From positions 1,488,001 through 1,552,000 of the forward strand of contig CALOBT010000031.1 in NCBI GenBank assembly GCA_942491575.1: a DNA stretch of 64,000 bases, given 5' to 3'. Below are positions 16,202-24,730 of this stretch, one piece after another. A model generated the notes under the pieces. That model did not search any database. It was not told where the DNA came from and worked only from the letters and a program-made list of their open reading frames with translations. The position numbers and the translations under genes are program-made. Positions within the stretch are counted from its first letter, which is position 1. Each line of letters begins with the position of its first letter. This DNA comes from CAZHNW01 sp942491575 (GTDB lineage Bacteria > Spirochaetota > UBA4802 > UBA5550).

Positions 16202-18226
16202 TTACATCGAAAACTGTTTGTGGGATGTTACACGCTCTTCAATGAGTAATTTCTCTTCAGGGGAGGAGTGGTCACTGAATTTTGAACTGCTTCTCTGAAA
16301 GCGTTGAAGCCACTGTGTATCCAGCAGCTCAATACTTCCTGTTCCGTTTTTGACAGAAGAAAATGCAGCAGTTGTATCTGTTCTGGGTCCTGACCCGGCT
16401 CCCCGCCCTACGAAAAATCCCGCAGCCAGGAGGGCGGCCCTTACCATTGTTGAACCGGAATAGGTAAATAAGCTGACCTTATCTTTAGTGCAATGATTAT
16501 AAATCTTTTTGAACAGATCATATCTCCACATGGGACTTTCAGTGTTTTGTGAAAACGGATCATAGTATATGAAGTCGGGAGAAATGGCATCTCCCATTTT
16601 TTCTGCAAAGTCTCCCTCGACGAGAGTCCATTCAATCGGAGCTGCGGTTGAATGCCACCTGCCGTTTTTTAGCAGATGCGATGGGGCTCCATGTCTCATA
16701 TGGGGAAAGAGAGAGGCATTTGATGCAGTAAGCCTGAATGAATCAAGATCCTTTTCAAAACTTATTATTTTGAGAATTCTGTTATGAGTTTTTTGTGAAT
16801 AGAGCTTTTCGTATTCCAGAATTGCAGCCATTGCATTGGTTCCTGCCCCCAGACCAACATCCCATATTGCAATCGGGTCTTCATTAGGTTCATCAATAAG
16901 ATGATGGAGTTTGCTCTGGTTTACGTAGACAGAATGAGCCTCATGAAGAGGATCATTCACTGAATGCATTATTTCATTGGATACTTTATGACGGATACTG
17001 TGGAAACCACCTTCCTGCAGAACCGCTTCATAGACACCGAGCGAAGGAAGACTTTTATTGTTTTTTTTCTTTGGCGGTTTAACGGGGTGCTCTACATCGC
17101 GCCTCTGTAGGTGTTCTTTTTGATCATTGTAGAATGAACTGAATGTCCCGGCTAGAATCTGTTCCCGTATATTTTTCATTAAATTTTTGTAGAAAGTCAG
17201 GTTATGGGTGCCAATGAGGTTGGACCCGAAAAATTCGCCTGTTTTTACAAGATGGTGAAGGTATGCACGACTGTATCGTGTACACGCCGGACAGGAACAG
17301 TTTTCGTCGAGGGGCCTCGCTGAATATTTATGGACTCCTCTTCTCAGCTCTATGCGACCATTTGAAGTATAGGCAACTCCCTGCTGTGCTAATGAAGTTG
17401 GAAGTATGCAGTCAAACATATCCACTCCTCTGTGCACTGCTTCGAGAAGATCGATGGGGGTTCCCACGCCCATAAGATACCTGGGGTAATCACGTGGCAG
17501 GAGATAGGCTGTGAGTTCTGTAATATCCTTCCTTTCATCTGCTGTTTCTCCAACTGCGAGACCTCCTATCGCAAAACCATCAAATGGGAGGGAGGATATC
17601 TGCTTTGCACTTATCCTTCTCAGATCAGGGGAGCATGCCCCCTGTACAATACCAAATATGGATTGTGGTGAATCTCCCCTGGCCTCCAGGCTTCTCTCTG
17701 CCCATCGCGTCGTTATATTCATTGCATCCCGGCAGATATTTTTGTCAGAGGTGGATGGGACACACTGATCCAGGGCCATCATGATGTCGCTGTTTATCAT
17801 TTTTTGTGCGCCGATACTTGTCTCAGGGCTTAGCATGATTATTCTACCGTCATGGTAGCTGCGGAATGATGCTCCCTCTTCAGAGATTTTCACCGCTCCG
17901 GGAAGTGAATAGATCTGAAAGCCACCTGAGTCAGTGAGAACCGATCGCGGCCATTTCATGAATGAATGGATGCCTCCAAATTTTTCAAAAACCTCTGTTC
18001 CCGGGCGAAGAATCAGGTGATATGTGTTTGCCAGGAGTACTGGAAAACCGAGAGCTTCGACGGAAGATGTGTCCTGGTCTCTGAGAACTGCCAGCGTAGC
18101 CACAGGCATGAATACGGGAGTCTGAACAGTATTGTGTAAAGTGGTCAGGGTACAGGCCCGTGCTGAAGAGTTATCGGCTTCCGCCTCGATCTGGAAATTA
18201 AGGCGTTTGTTAGTAATTGTTTTCAT
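16202..18226 (-). CDS. tgt: tRNA-guanine transglycosylase fused to an MnmC-like methyltransferase
   Basis: Start chosen at ATG 18226 (MKTITNKRL); the 30 extra codons upstream overlap the tcdA coding region. Residues about 1-375 are a bacterial TGT: catalytic LTDSGGFQIYSL, DIMMALDQCVP, AIGGLAVGE, nucleophile region VDMFDCILPTS and the zinc site CSCPAC plus GTHN. The usual PTRNAR motif reads PTSLAQQGVAYTS. A Lys/Asn-rich linker (about 400-415) leads to about 260 residues of Rossmann methyltransferase related to the MnmC N-domain (MTase_30): DVGLGAGTNAMAAILEYE and YYDPFSQNTESPMWRYDLFKKI. TGT inserts the queuosine precursor at G34, and MnmC methylates nm5 groups at U34; both act on the wobble base. 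The MnmC oxidase half is absent. It overlaps tcdA by 17 nt. Confidence 0.88.
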   Translation of the reverse strand: MKTITNKRLNFQIEAEADNSSARACTLTTLHNTVQTPVFMPVATLAVLRDQDTSSVEALGFPVLLANTYHLILRPGTEVFEKFGGIHSFMKWPRSVLTDSGGFQIYSLPGAVKISEEGASFRSYHDGRIIMLSPETSIGAQKMINSDIMMALDQCVPSTSDKNICRDAMNITTRWAERSLEARGDSPQSIFGIVQGACSPDLRRISAKQISSLPFDGFAIGGLAVGETADERKDITELTAYLLPRDYPRYLMGVGTPIDLLEAVHRGVDMFDCILPTSLAQQGVAYTSNGRIELRRGVHKYSARPLDENCSCPACTRYSRAYLHHLVKTGEFFGSNLIGTHNLTFYKNLMKNIREQILAGTFSSFYNDQKEHLQRRDVEHPVKPPKKKNNKSLPSLGVYEAVLQEGGFHSIRHKVSNEIMHSVNDPLHEAHSVYVNQSKLHHLIDEPNEDPIAIWDVGLGAGTNAMAAILEYEKLYSQKTHNRILKIISFEKDLDSFRLTASNASLFPHMRHGAPSHLLKNGRWHSTAAPIEWTLVEGDFAEKMGDAISPDFIYYDPFSQNTESPMWRYDLFKKIYNHCTKDKVSLFTYSGSTMVRAALLAAGFFVGRGAGSGPRTDTTAAFSSVKNGTGSIELLDTQWLQRFQRSSSKFSDHSSPEEKLLIEERVTSHKQFSM

Positions 18227-18911
18227 TAAGTATCTTCTGTATAATATAGCCCGCTGCAGTGAGTCCGAATATACCCGGTAGGTATGATATGCTGCCCACG
18301 GGTGAACCCGGTTCATGTTTAATCCTGCGGTCCGGTGATTCAGTGGAATAGACAGTCATTATTCCTTTGTATAAACCTTTGCCTCGCAGTTGTTTGCGCA
18401 CTCTTTTGGCCAACGGACAGTAACTGGTTTTGGCGATGTCTTCGATTTTTATTTTACCCGGATCGAGACGGTTTCCCGCACCCATTGATGAGATGAATAT
18501 TTTTTTATTTATAGAAAGCTGAAAAATGAGCTCAACTTTAGCCGGTATGTCATCAATTGCATCAATGGCATATGTAAAGTCGTTGGTAAAAACTTCTCCT
18601 ATGTTTTCAATTGTCAGTTTTTTCTTGAAGAGATTCACTGAAGCATCGGGATTTATATCGAGTACCCGGTTCAGGGCAACATCTGCCTTATCTCTATCTA
18701 TTGTAGAATCAAGGGCATAAATCTGGCGGTTGATGTTGCTGGGCATTACCCTGTCAAAATCATAGATATAAAGGTTTTCAACTCCAGCCCGGGCAAGTGC
18801 TTCCAGGGCATACCCGCCAACACCACCGATTCCGAAAATGGCTATTTTTGCATGGCGGAGTTTTTGCATCCCTTCAGGGCCTGCTATTATTTCGGTTCTG
18901 GATTGATCCAT
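18210..18911 (-). CDS. tcdA: tRNA threonylcarbamoyladenosine dehydratase (TcdA/CsdL, ThiF-like E1)
   Basis: A 233-residue E1-like protein with the adenylate-binding Rossmann motif IAIFGIGGVGGYALEALARAG at about 23-43, DFDRVMPSNINRQIYAL with the conserved Asn/Arg pair, DAIDDIPAKVELI, and the C-terminal PDRRIKHEPGSPVGSISYLPG stretch typical of TcdA rather than ThiF or MoeB. It cyclises t6A37 to ct6A in ANN-decoding tRNAs in an ATP-dependent reaction. The next gene downstream, overlapping by 17 nt, is the Tgt-MnmC fusion, so anticodon-loop modification genes are coupled. No strong ribosome-binding site precedes the ATG. Confidence 0.9.
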   Translation of the reverse strand: MDQSRTEIIAGPEGMQKLRHAKIAIFGIGGVGGYALEALARAGVENLYIYDFDRVMPSNINRQIYALDSTIDRDKADVALNRVLDINPDASVNLFKKKLTIENIGEVFTNDFTYAIDAIDDIPAKVELIFQLSINKKIFISSMGAGNRLDPGKIKIEDIAKTSYCPLAKRVRKQLRGKGLYKGIMTVYSTESPDRRIKHEPGSPVGSISYLPGIFGLTAAGYIIQKILNENNY

Positions 18912-19213
18912 GTATTTTATTACTATTCTTTTTTTTGCAATGGAGACAATGGCTCAGAGCAGTATTTGAATTCGATTTTTCGAATTTCATGTAATGTTTC
19001 AATTTTCAAGACTTATTATTTAACCTGACTTTACAGCCATTTTCAATGCATTAACTGTTTTTGTAAATAGAATCTAATATTTAAGAGGAAAAATATCTAT
19101 AAAGATAGAGTCTTAATTGAAATTCTATCTTAAATTGCATGAATTCTTTATATTGTTTTCCAGTCAAACCTCTGTGGTCCCATAGACTTTTTTCAATATT
19201 GGTAGATATCGTT
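18912..19213. other. Intergenic region between tcdA and tatD
   Basis: No gene is visible. Besides the hairpin behind tatD there is a short inverted repeat AATTCGA-tttt-TCGAATT (18969-18986) upstream of tcdA that could be regulatory. Confidence 0.35.
19102..19131 (-). terminator. Terminator-like hairpin behind tatD
   Basis: On the minus strand, AAGATAGA (19131-19124) pairs with TCTATCTT (19109-19102) across a 14-nt loop, followed by TATAGATATTTTT. It lies about 80 nt downstream of the tatD stop. The U-rich tail is imperfect. Confidence 0.45.
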
Positions 19214-19996
19214 TCAGTTAAATTTAAGGTTAAAAATGTTTTTTGCATTTTCTGTTGTGTGACGGGCAATATCTTCTGCGGGGACCTCCAGTATTTCCGA
19301 TGCGGCCCGCAGGTTATAGATTATATTCGCCGGTACATTTGGTGCACTTGTATCAGACCTTACTTCTACTGGTGGGATATCCGGACTGTCTGTTTCCAGG
19401 AGAAAATGACCGGGATAGATTTTATTTAATAGCTTAATCCGTTTTCGGCTGTTTCGGTAGGTGAGGACGCCCCCAATGGAAAATGAGAATCCCAGAGGAA
19501 TAAGGTCTTCAGCTATCTCGACACTTCCATTAAAATTATGGATTATCCCTCCCGCATCCGGCATTCCGACTCTTTTTATGCTTTTTTTAACTTCCCCGAA
19601 GGCGCCTCTGCAATGAATTATCACCGGAAGGTTCAGGTACCGTGCAATGGATAACTGCCTTTCGAAAAATAGTACCTGCTTTTCCATGGGTGGATTGTTG
19701 ATTTTGGTATCGAGGCCAATTTCCCCAAGGGCTATGGCCCCTTCCAGGATTGTGTCACCGAGGTTATCAATGTCCTGCAGAAAATGATCTTCTATATACC
19801 AGGGGTGAATCCCAAGGGCACATTCGATTTCTTCATAACTGCGTCCCAGGTTCAGGGAAGTTTCCCATTGGTCGGGAACAATTGATGAGGTAATAAGTTT
19901 TTTAATGCCCGCATTGCGGGCATCTTCCAAAACCTGCCCCAGGTTGTTAAAGAGATAGCCGCTTTCAAGGTGACAGTGAACGTCAACCAGTTCCAT
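19214..19996 (-). CDS. tatD: TatD-family metal-dependent hydrolase
   Basis: A 260-residue TIM-barrel hydrolase: VDVHCHLES at the N-terminus, ALGIHPWYI, ALGEIGLDT, VIIHCRGAFGEV, IHNFNGS and LLETDSPDIPP supply the His, Glu and Asp metal ligands of the TatD family (3'-5' DNA/RNA nuclease or D-amino-acyl-tRNA-type hydrolase activities are reported). In the family's usual LETDAP motif the Ala is Ser here. It begins 2 nt after the yjbQ stop and is the last gene of a three-gene leftward unit. Confidence 0.88.
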   Translation of the reverse strand: MELVDVHCHLESGYLFNNLGQVLEDARNAGIKKLITSSIVPDQWETSLNLGRSYEEIECALGIHPWYIEDHFLQDIDNLGDTILEGAIALGEIGLDTKINNPPMEKQVLFFERQLSIARYLNLPVIIHCRGAFGEVKKSIKRVGMPDAGGIIHNFNGSVEIAEDLIPLGFSFSIGGVLTYRNSRKRIKLLNKIYPGHFLLETDSPDIPPVEVRSDTSAPNVPANIIYNLRAASEILEVPAEDIARHTTENAKNIFNLKFN

Positions 19997-19998
19997 TG

Positions 19999-20418
19999 CT
20001 ATTCACCGATAATTTTTACCATAACTCTTTTGGGTCTCCTGCCATCGAATTCGGCGTAATATATCTGTTCCCATGGGCCGAAATCGAGTTGTCCTTCCGT
20101 TATCGCGACAACAACTTCCCTGCCCATGATGGTCCTCTTGATGTGGGCGTCACCATTGTCTTCACCCGTCCTGTTGTGACGATAGAGACTCAGTGGTTCA
20201 TGGGGGGCAAGCTTTTCCAGGAAGTCATCGAAATCCTGGATCAGGCCGCTTTCTGCATCATTGATGTAGACCGATGCGGTAATATGCATGGCGTTAACCA
20301 GGCACAGGCCTTCCTTTACATCGCTTTTTCTAAGTACCTCTTCCACGTCCCCTGTAATATTGAGGTACTCCCTTCTTGAATTTGTGTCAAATGTCAGATA
20401 TTCACGATAAGATTTCAT
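19999..20418 (-). CDS. yjbQ: YjbQ / UPF0047 family protein
   Basis: A 139-residue protein carrying the UPF0047 signature: CLVNAMHITASVYINDAE, APHEPLSLYRHNRTGEDNGDAHIKRTIMG and GQLDFGPWEQIYYAEFDGRRPKRV. Family members are small trimeric proteins, some with weak thiamine-phosphate synthase activity; the physiological role is unsettled. GGGAG precedes the ATG. It is packed 12 nt after the membrane-protein gene and 2 nt before tatD. Confidence 0.9.
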   Translation of the reverse strand: MKSYREYLTFDTNSRREYLNITGDVEEVLRKSDVKEGLCLVNAMHITASVYINDAESGLIQDFDDFLEKLAPHEPLSLYRHNRTGEDNGDAHIKRTIMGREVVVAITEGQLDFGPWEQIYYAEFDGRRPKRVMVKIIGE

Positions 20419-20430
20419 ATAAGTCTCCCG

Positions 20431-21369
20431 TTATTTATCAATCCGGACTCTTCCGAAAAACATGGAAGAAACAGTAAAGAATACCGCAAGGGGAAAAGAT
20501 GCAAGAAAAGTTACAATCACCAGGTATGAGACGCCTGTGATGTATTGAATAAGTGACGCCGGATTGAACATGCCCCCGGCTGAATTTTTAATTATTCCCA
20601 TTGTGGAAGGGCTGGGCGTAATTTTGTAAATAATGTCAGTGAAGTATGATTTCATTGAAAGACCCTTCAGCAGCTTAGGATAGGCTGCGCTTATTTTCCA
20701 CTGGATGGCCTTTGTGATGCCGGTGCTGTATTTCATAAGAAAAAATATCATAATAAAGGTGAAAAACAGAATGGAAAGTGATATTACCAGGTAAATGATT
20801 ACATTCAGCCATCTTTCTTTGATTAAAATTTTTAATTCGATGGCGATATCTTTAAGGCTTGAGGCCTCTCCCACCAGTGGGGGAAAAACTGCAAAGATGC
20901 ATATCGCGGAAAGGATAACAGCAAAATTAAGGAGCTGAATCGGTATTGTAAAAAGTGCCATTAAAATCGGTCCCGCAACGGGTATTTCTGATATGACAGA
21001 AAATCCTGACTCAATGAAAATAATTACTGTAATAAACAGTGCAGTTAAAATTGCAATTCCAGCTATATAATGCATCCTTTTGAAAGTCGCCCTCACGGCA
21101 TTGCGTGTGATTTTTTCCGCGGAATCGGGAGCGGTAACAATCTGGTAAACTCCTGCATATGCCATCAGAAGGGATACAAAGGACATGAAAAGGCCCAGAT
21201 TTTGAAGGAAGTAAAAGAAATAGCTGTTTTTGGGAACGGCAAAACTGAGCAGTAAAAACATGGCAAGAAATACGATTCCCGCCGATAGGAAAAGCCAGGT
21301 CAGCATAAAGCTCTGTCGAAAGTTTTTCAGCAGAAAAGTACTGCCGATATCAAGGGATGAGTTTTTCAT
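20431..21369 (-). CDS. Polytopic membrane protein of unknown family
   Basis: A 312-residue protein with about six hydrophobic segments (near 22-45, 55-75, 98-118, 135-165, 190-220 and 275-300) and a soluble loop at about 225-265. AGGAG lies eight bases before the ATG. It heads the leftward unit with yjbQ and tatD. The pattern resembles DUF4013-like or stage-II-type integral membrane proteins, but no diagnostic motif is visible, so function is left open. Confidence 0.7.
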   Translation of the reverse strand: MKNSSLDIGSTFLLKNFRQSFMLTWLFLSAGIVFLAMFLLLSFAVPKNSYFFYFLQNLGLFMSFVSLLMAYAGVYQIVTAPDSAEKITRNAVRATFKRMHYIAGIAILTALFITVIIFIESGFSVISEIPVAGPILMALFTIPIQLLNFAVILSAICIFAVFPPLVGEASSLKDIAIELKILIKERWLNVIIYLVISLSILFFTFIMIFFLMKYSTGITKAIQWKISAAYPKLLKGLSMKSYFTDIIYKITPSPSTMGIIKNSAGGMFNPASLIQYITGVSYLVIVTFLASFPLAVFFTVSSMFFGRVRIDK

Positions 21370-21749
21370 TCAGTTTCTCCTGAAGATTATTGAGATATAT
21401 ATCCGGGCAGATTGCCGGATCGTTTTCAGCGGATTAAAAGCCGTGAGGATTTACTTTTGCATGCGTATTCTAAAATGCAAGAAGAAATTTGTTCATTCAA
21501 ATACCGGATATTTGGAATGTGTCATATCTTTATTTTTTGCGATAACTGTGTCAAAGTGGCTCATTTTCCCTGTTTAATTTTGGAATATCTATTTGGTGAC
21601 TTCGATATTTAGATATTTTAATTGACAAAAAAAATAATATGAATATAAAATCTTTTTTGGTTATGAATTAAGTTGTTTTCAGGATAATATTCTTGACACA
21701 AAGGATATATTAATTATAATATGTTTTTTAGGAGAAGTTGGAATTTTTT
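21370..21749 (+). promoter_or_regulatory. Intergenic region with two sigma70 promoters upstream of coaD
   Basis: Two near-consensus promoters face coaD: TTGACA (21622-21627) with TATAAA (21644-21649), spacer 16, and TTGACA (21693-21698) with TATAAT (21715-21720), spacer 16. The second is the better match and would give a leader of about 25 nt. The first 200 bases (21370-21600) hold no recognisable gene or repeat. Confidence 0.7.
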
Positions 21750-22235
21750 ATGCGAATTGGCATTTATCCAGGGTCCTTTGATCCTTTGACTTATGGTCAT
21801 CTCGATATAATCAAGAGATCAAAGAATATATGCGATAAGATTATCGTAGCTATCGCCAGAAACAGTGAAAAATCGAGTCTGTTCTCTTTTGAAGAGAGGG
21901 CGGAAATGTTTAGACATTGTTGCAGGGAATACGGCGACTATATTGAAATTGTTTCCTTTGACGGCTTGCTTATTGATTACTGTCGCGAACGGAACGTATC
22001 ATTTATAATTCGCGGACTCCGGTCCGTGAGTGATTTTGAATATGAAAATCCCATTGCAGCGGTGAATCATCGCCTTGCACCTGAGATTGAAACAATTTTT
22101 ATGATGTCGAGAGAGGAAACTTCACTTGTTTCTTCCCGGCTCGTCAAGGAAGTTGCCAGCTATAATGGTGATACGTCCACCCTGGTCCCGCAATTCGTTT
22201 CCGAAAAAATCCAGCAAAAGTACTCATCGGGATAG
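21750..22235 (+). CDS. coaD: Phosphopantetheine adenylyltransferase
   Basis: A 161-residue protein from ATG 21750 (MRIGIYPGSFDPLTYGHLDII); the in-frame TTG 21738 would add four residues that the family lacks. The signatures are GSFDPLTYGH (the nucleotidylyl-transferase T/HxGH-type motif), the FIIRGLRSVSDFEYE segment and MMSREETSLVSSRLVKEVA. Length and motifs match CoaD, which makes dephospho-CoA from ATP and 4'-phosphopantetheine. It sits behind strong promoters and ahead of rny. Confidence 0.95.
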   Translation: MRIGIYPGSFDPLTYGHLDIIKRSKNICDKIIVAIARNSEKSSLFSFEERAEMFRHCCREYGDYIEIVSFDGLLIDYCRERNVSFIIRGLRSVSDFEYENPIAAVNHRLAPEIETIFMMSREETSLVSSRLVKEVASYNGDTSTLVPQFVSEKIQQKYSSG

Positions 22236-22350
22236 TTCTGCCCCGGCAGCAACTTTTTCAGTAGAGATTACTTATCTCCTTTATTCTATTTACTATTAGT
22301 ACTCTTTCAATTTTTTTGAAAGGGTAGATAATAGGTTGAGGGGGTTTGCT

Positions 22351-23880
22351 GTGACAATTATAATTCTCATCTGTGCTCTCCCTGTAGCTGGAATCATAGG
22401 ATATGCGGTCAGGGCATATCTTGGCAGGATAAAACTGAGCTCTGCAGAGTCAAAGTCTCATCGAATATTACAGGATGCAACAAAAGATGCTGAAAATAAG
22501 CGTAAGGAATTGCTTATTGAAGCAAAGGATCAGATGCTGAAAGAAAAGAATCTCCTGGAAAAGGAGATGCGGGAAAGGCGTCAGGAAGTACAGGCATCTG
22601 AAAAGCGATTGATTCAAAAAGAAGAAACACTTGATGGGCGAAGCAGGGAAGTTGAAAAAACTGAAAAGATTATCCAGCTGAAAGAGCAGGAGAACAAGGA
22701 AAAAGAAGAAGAACTGCAACTGGAATTTGAACGCTACAACAAGGAACTGGAAAGAATTTCCGGTATGAGTAAGGAAGAGGCCAAGCAGGTCCTCCTTAAA
22801 AACCTTGAAAATGAAGTCAAATTCGAGTCTACAAAATTAATTAATAAAATCGAAGAAGAAGCCAGGCGTACCGCAGAAAAGAAAGCAAAGGATATCATCA
22901 TCACCGCTATCCAGCGTAACGCCTCGGAACATACCTCTGAGAGTACCGTAACGACCGTTTCCCTTCCTTCCGATGAAATGAAGGGACGGATAATTGGCCG
23001 GGAAGGAAGAAATATCCGCACTCTTGAGAACCTTACGGGAGTTGATATGATTATCGATGATACTCCCGAAGTGGTGGTTATTTCAGGTTTCGATCCGGTG
23101 AAGCGGGAAATCGCCCGGATCTCTCTCGAAAGGCTGATTCAAAACGGAAGAATTCATCCCGCGCGTATCGAAGAGGTGGTAAACAAAGTTACCGGCGAGA
23201 TTGAAGAGTCAATGCTTGAGGAGGGCGAAAAGGCCTCTTATGAGCTTGGTATCCCCGGACTCAGCAGGGATGCCCTCTATCATATCGGGAAACTTCGGTA
23301 TCGTACCAGCTACGGGCAGAATGTTCTGGACCACAGCAAGGACGTTGCCAATCTCGCCGGGGTAATGGCGGGAGAAATGAATCTCGATGTTCAGCTGGCA
23401 AAACGTGCCGGTCTTCTCCACGATATTGGCAAGGGAAGTGTAGTCGAAGGTGAAGGTGCCCACGCTCTGGTGGGGGCGGAGATGGCCAAAAAGTTCGGGG
23501 AATCGGACAAGTGTGTGAACGTGATTGCTTCCCACCACAACGACCGCGAGCAGGAAACGTTTGAAGCAGTACTGGTTCAGGTGGCTGATGCTATTTCAGC
23601 TTCAAGACCCGGGGCCAGGCGTGAATCACTTGATACTTATCTGAAGCGTCTTGAAAACCTCGAGAATATTGCACAAAGTTTTAAGGGTGTCGACAAGTGC
23701 TTTGCTATTCAGGCGGGACGCGAACTTCGTGTCATGGTTGATAATACACTTGTCAATGATGATAAAGCTGAGACAATGGCCCGTGATATTGCAACAAAAA
23801 TTGAATCGGAATTGAAGTATCCCGGTATCGTTCGCGTAACGCTAATTCGGGAAACAAGAATTATCGATTATGCCAAGTAA
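22351..23880 (+). CDS. rny: Ribonuclease Y
   Basis: Start placed at GTG 22351, six bases after GAGGGGG; TTG 22336 is the longer alternative. The 509-residue product has a single N-terminal membrane helix (TIIILICALPVAGIIGYAV), a long Glu/Lys-rich coiled coil to about residue 195, a KH domain (GRIIGREGRNIRTLENLTG) and an HD phosphohydrolase domain (LLHDIGKG, HHND). This is the exact order of RNase Y, the membrane-anchored endoribonuclease that initiates mRNA decay. It is followed by ymdB, as in Bacillus and in spirochaetes, but with a strong hairpin between them. Confidence 0.96.
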   Translation: MTIIILICALPVAGIIGYAVRAYLGRIKLSSAESKSHRILQDATKDAENKRKELLIEAKDQMLKEKNLLEKEMRERRQEVQASEKRLIQKEETLDGRSREVEKTEKIIQLKEQENKEKEEELQLEFERYNKELERISGMSKEEAKQVLLKNLENEVKFESTKLINKIEEEARRTAEKKAKDIIITAIQRNASEHTSESTVTTVSLPSDEMKGRIIGREGRNIRTLENLTGVDMIIDDTPEVVVISGFDPVKREIARISLERLIQNGRIHPARIEEVVNKVTGEIEESMLEEGEKASYELGIPGLSRDALYHIGKLRYRTSYGQNVLDHSKDVANLAGVMAGEMNLDVQLAKRAGLLHDIGKGSVVEGEGAHALVGAEMAKKFGESDKCVNVIASHHNDREQETFEAVLVQVADAISASRPGARRESLDTYLKRLENLENIAQSFKGVDKCFAIQAGRELRVMVDNTLVNDDKAETMARDIATKIESELKYPGIVRVTLIRETRIIDYAK

Positions 23881-23904
23881 GTTGTTTAAAATATAAAAAA
23901 CATT

Positions 23905-23938
23905 CAGGGGCGATACATATCGCCCCTGTTTTATTTTG
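23905..23938 (+). terminator. Intrinsic terminator after rny
   Basis: An 11-bp perfect stem CAGGGGCGATA / TATCGCCCCTG (23905-23915 and 23918-23928) with a tight loop is followed by TTTTATTTTG. It lies 24 nt after the rny stop and runs into the ymdB ribosome-binding region, so ymdB expression depends on read-through or a separate start. Confidence 0.85.
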
Positions 23939-23950
23939 AAGGAAGTTTAT

Positions 23951-24730
23951 ATGAGTGCAGTCCTGAATATACTGGCTGTCGGTGATGTGGTTGGCAGACC
24001 CGGGAGAAATATTCTTGCGGACCAGCTGCAGGGATTGGTCGACAAGTTTAGAATTGATGCCGTGATCGTTAATGGTGAAAATGCAGCAGGAGGGCGTTCC
24101 ATTACTCCTGAAATTTTTCGTGAATTTATGGACCTCGGGATAGATGTAGTAACAACGGGAAATCACGTCTTTGATAATAATGATGTATATAAAATTATAG
24201 ATAACGAAATAAATCTTCTGCGTCCATTTAATTATCCTCCCGGTGTACCGGGCAAGGGATACTGTATGATCCAGGTTCGGGGAATAAGTATCTGTGTGAT
24301 TAATCTTATGGGACGTTCTGAGCTTCTGGCAATAGATTGCCCCTTCCGTGCCTTCGATGCCATATACGAGGAAGTCCGGGATAAGGCAAATATAATAGTA
24401 GTAGATTTTCATGCAGAAACAACTTCCGAAAAAAGGGCCATGGGATGGTATGTTGATGGCCGTGCTTCAGCAATTTTCGGAACCCACACGCATGTACAGA
24501 CAGCTGATGAAGAAATTCTAACGAAGGGTACAGGTTATATAACCGACGCGGGTATGACAGGACCTTTTAAATCGGTTATTGGAATGGAAAGAGAACAGTC
24601 AATTGTAAGATTTCTTTACCAGACCAGGGTCCGCTTTGAAGTTGCCACGGAAAATCCCCGGATCAACGGTATCATATTCAGAATCAATAAATCGGGTGTA
24701 ACAGAGTCATTGGAGCGTATCAATCAATGA
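23951..24730 (+). CDS. ymdB: YmdB-family metallophosphoesterase (TIGR00282)
   Basis: From ATG 23951 (MSAVLNILAVGDVVG; GAAGGAAG upstream) the protein has 259 residues. Metal-site motifs are GDVVGRPGR, VNGENAAGG, TTGNHVFDN, VDFHAETTSEK and FGTHTHVQTAD, matching the YmdB family, reported as 2',3'-cyclic-nucleotide phosphodiesterases with a role in RNA-dependent regulation and linked to RNase Y by conserved gene order. The 3' end overlaps convergent hslO by 7 nt. Confidence 0.92.
   Translation: MSAVLNILAVGDVVGRPGRNILADQLQGLVDKFRIDAVIVNGENAAGGRSITPEIFREFMDLGIDVVTTGNHVFDNNDVYKIIDNEINLLRPFNYPPGVPGKGYCMIQVRGISICVINLMGRSELLAIDCPFRAFDAIYEEVRDKANIIVVDFHAETTSEKRAMGWYVDGRASAIFGTHTHVQTADEEILTKGTGYITDAGMTGPFKSVIGMEREQSIVRFLYQTRVRFEVATENPRINGIIFRINKSGVTESLERINQ

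Noticed and set aside
17263..17784. Several plus-strand open frames inside tgt
   Set aside because: All lie opposite the well-conserved transglycosylase domain and resemble nothing known.
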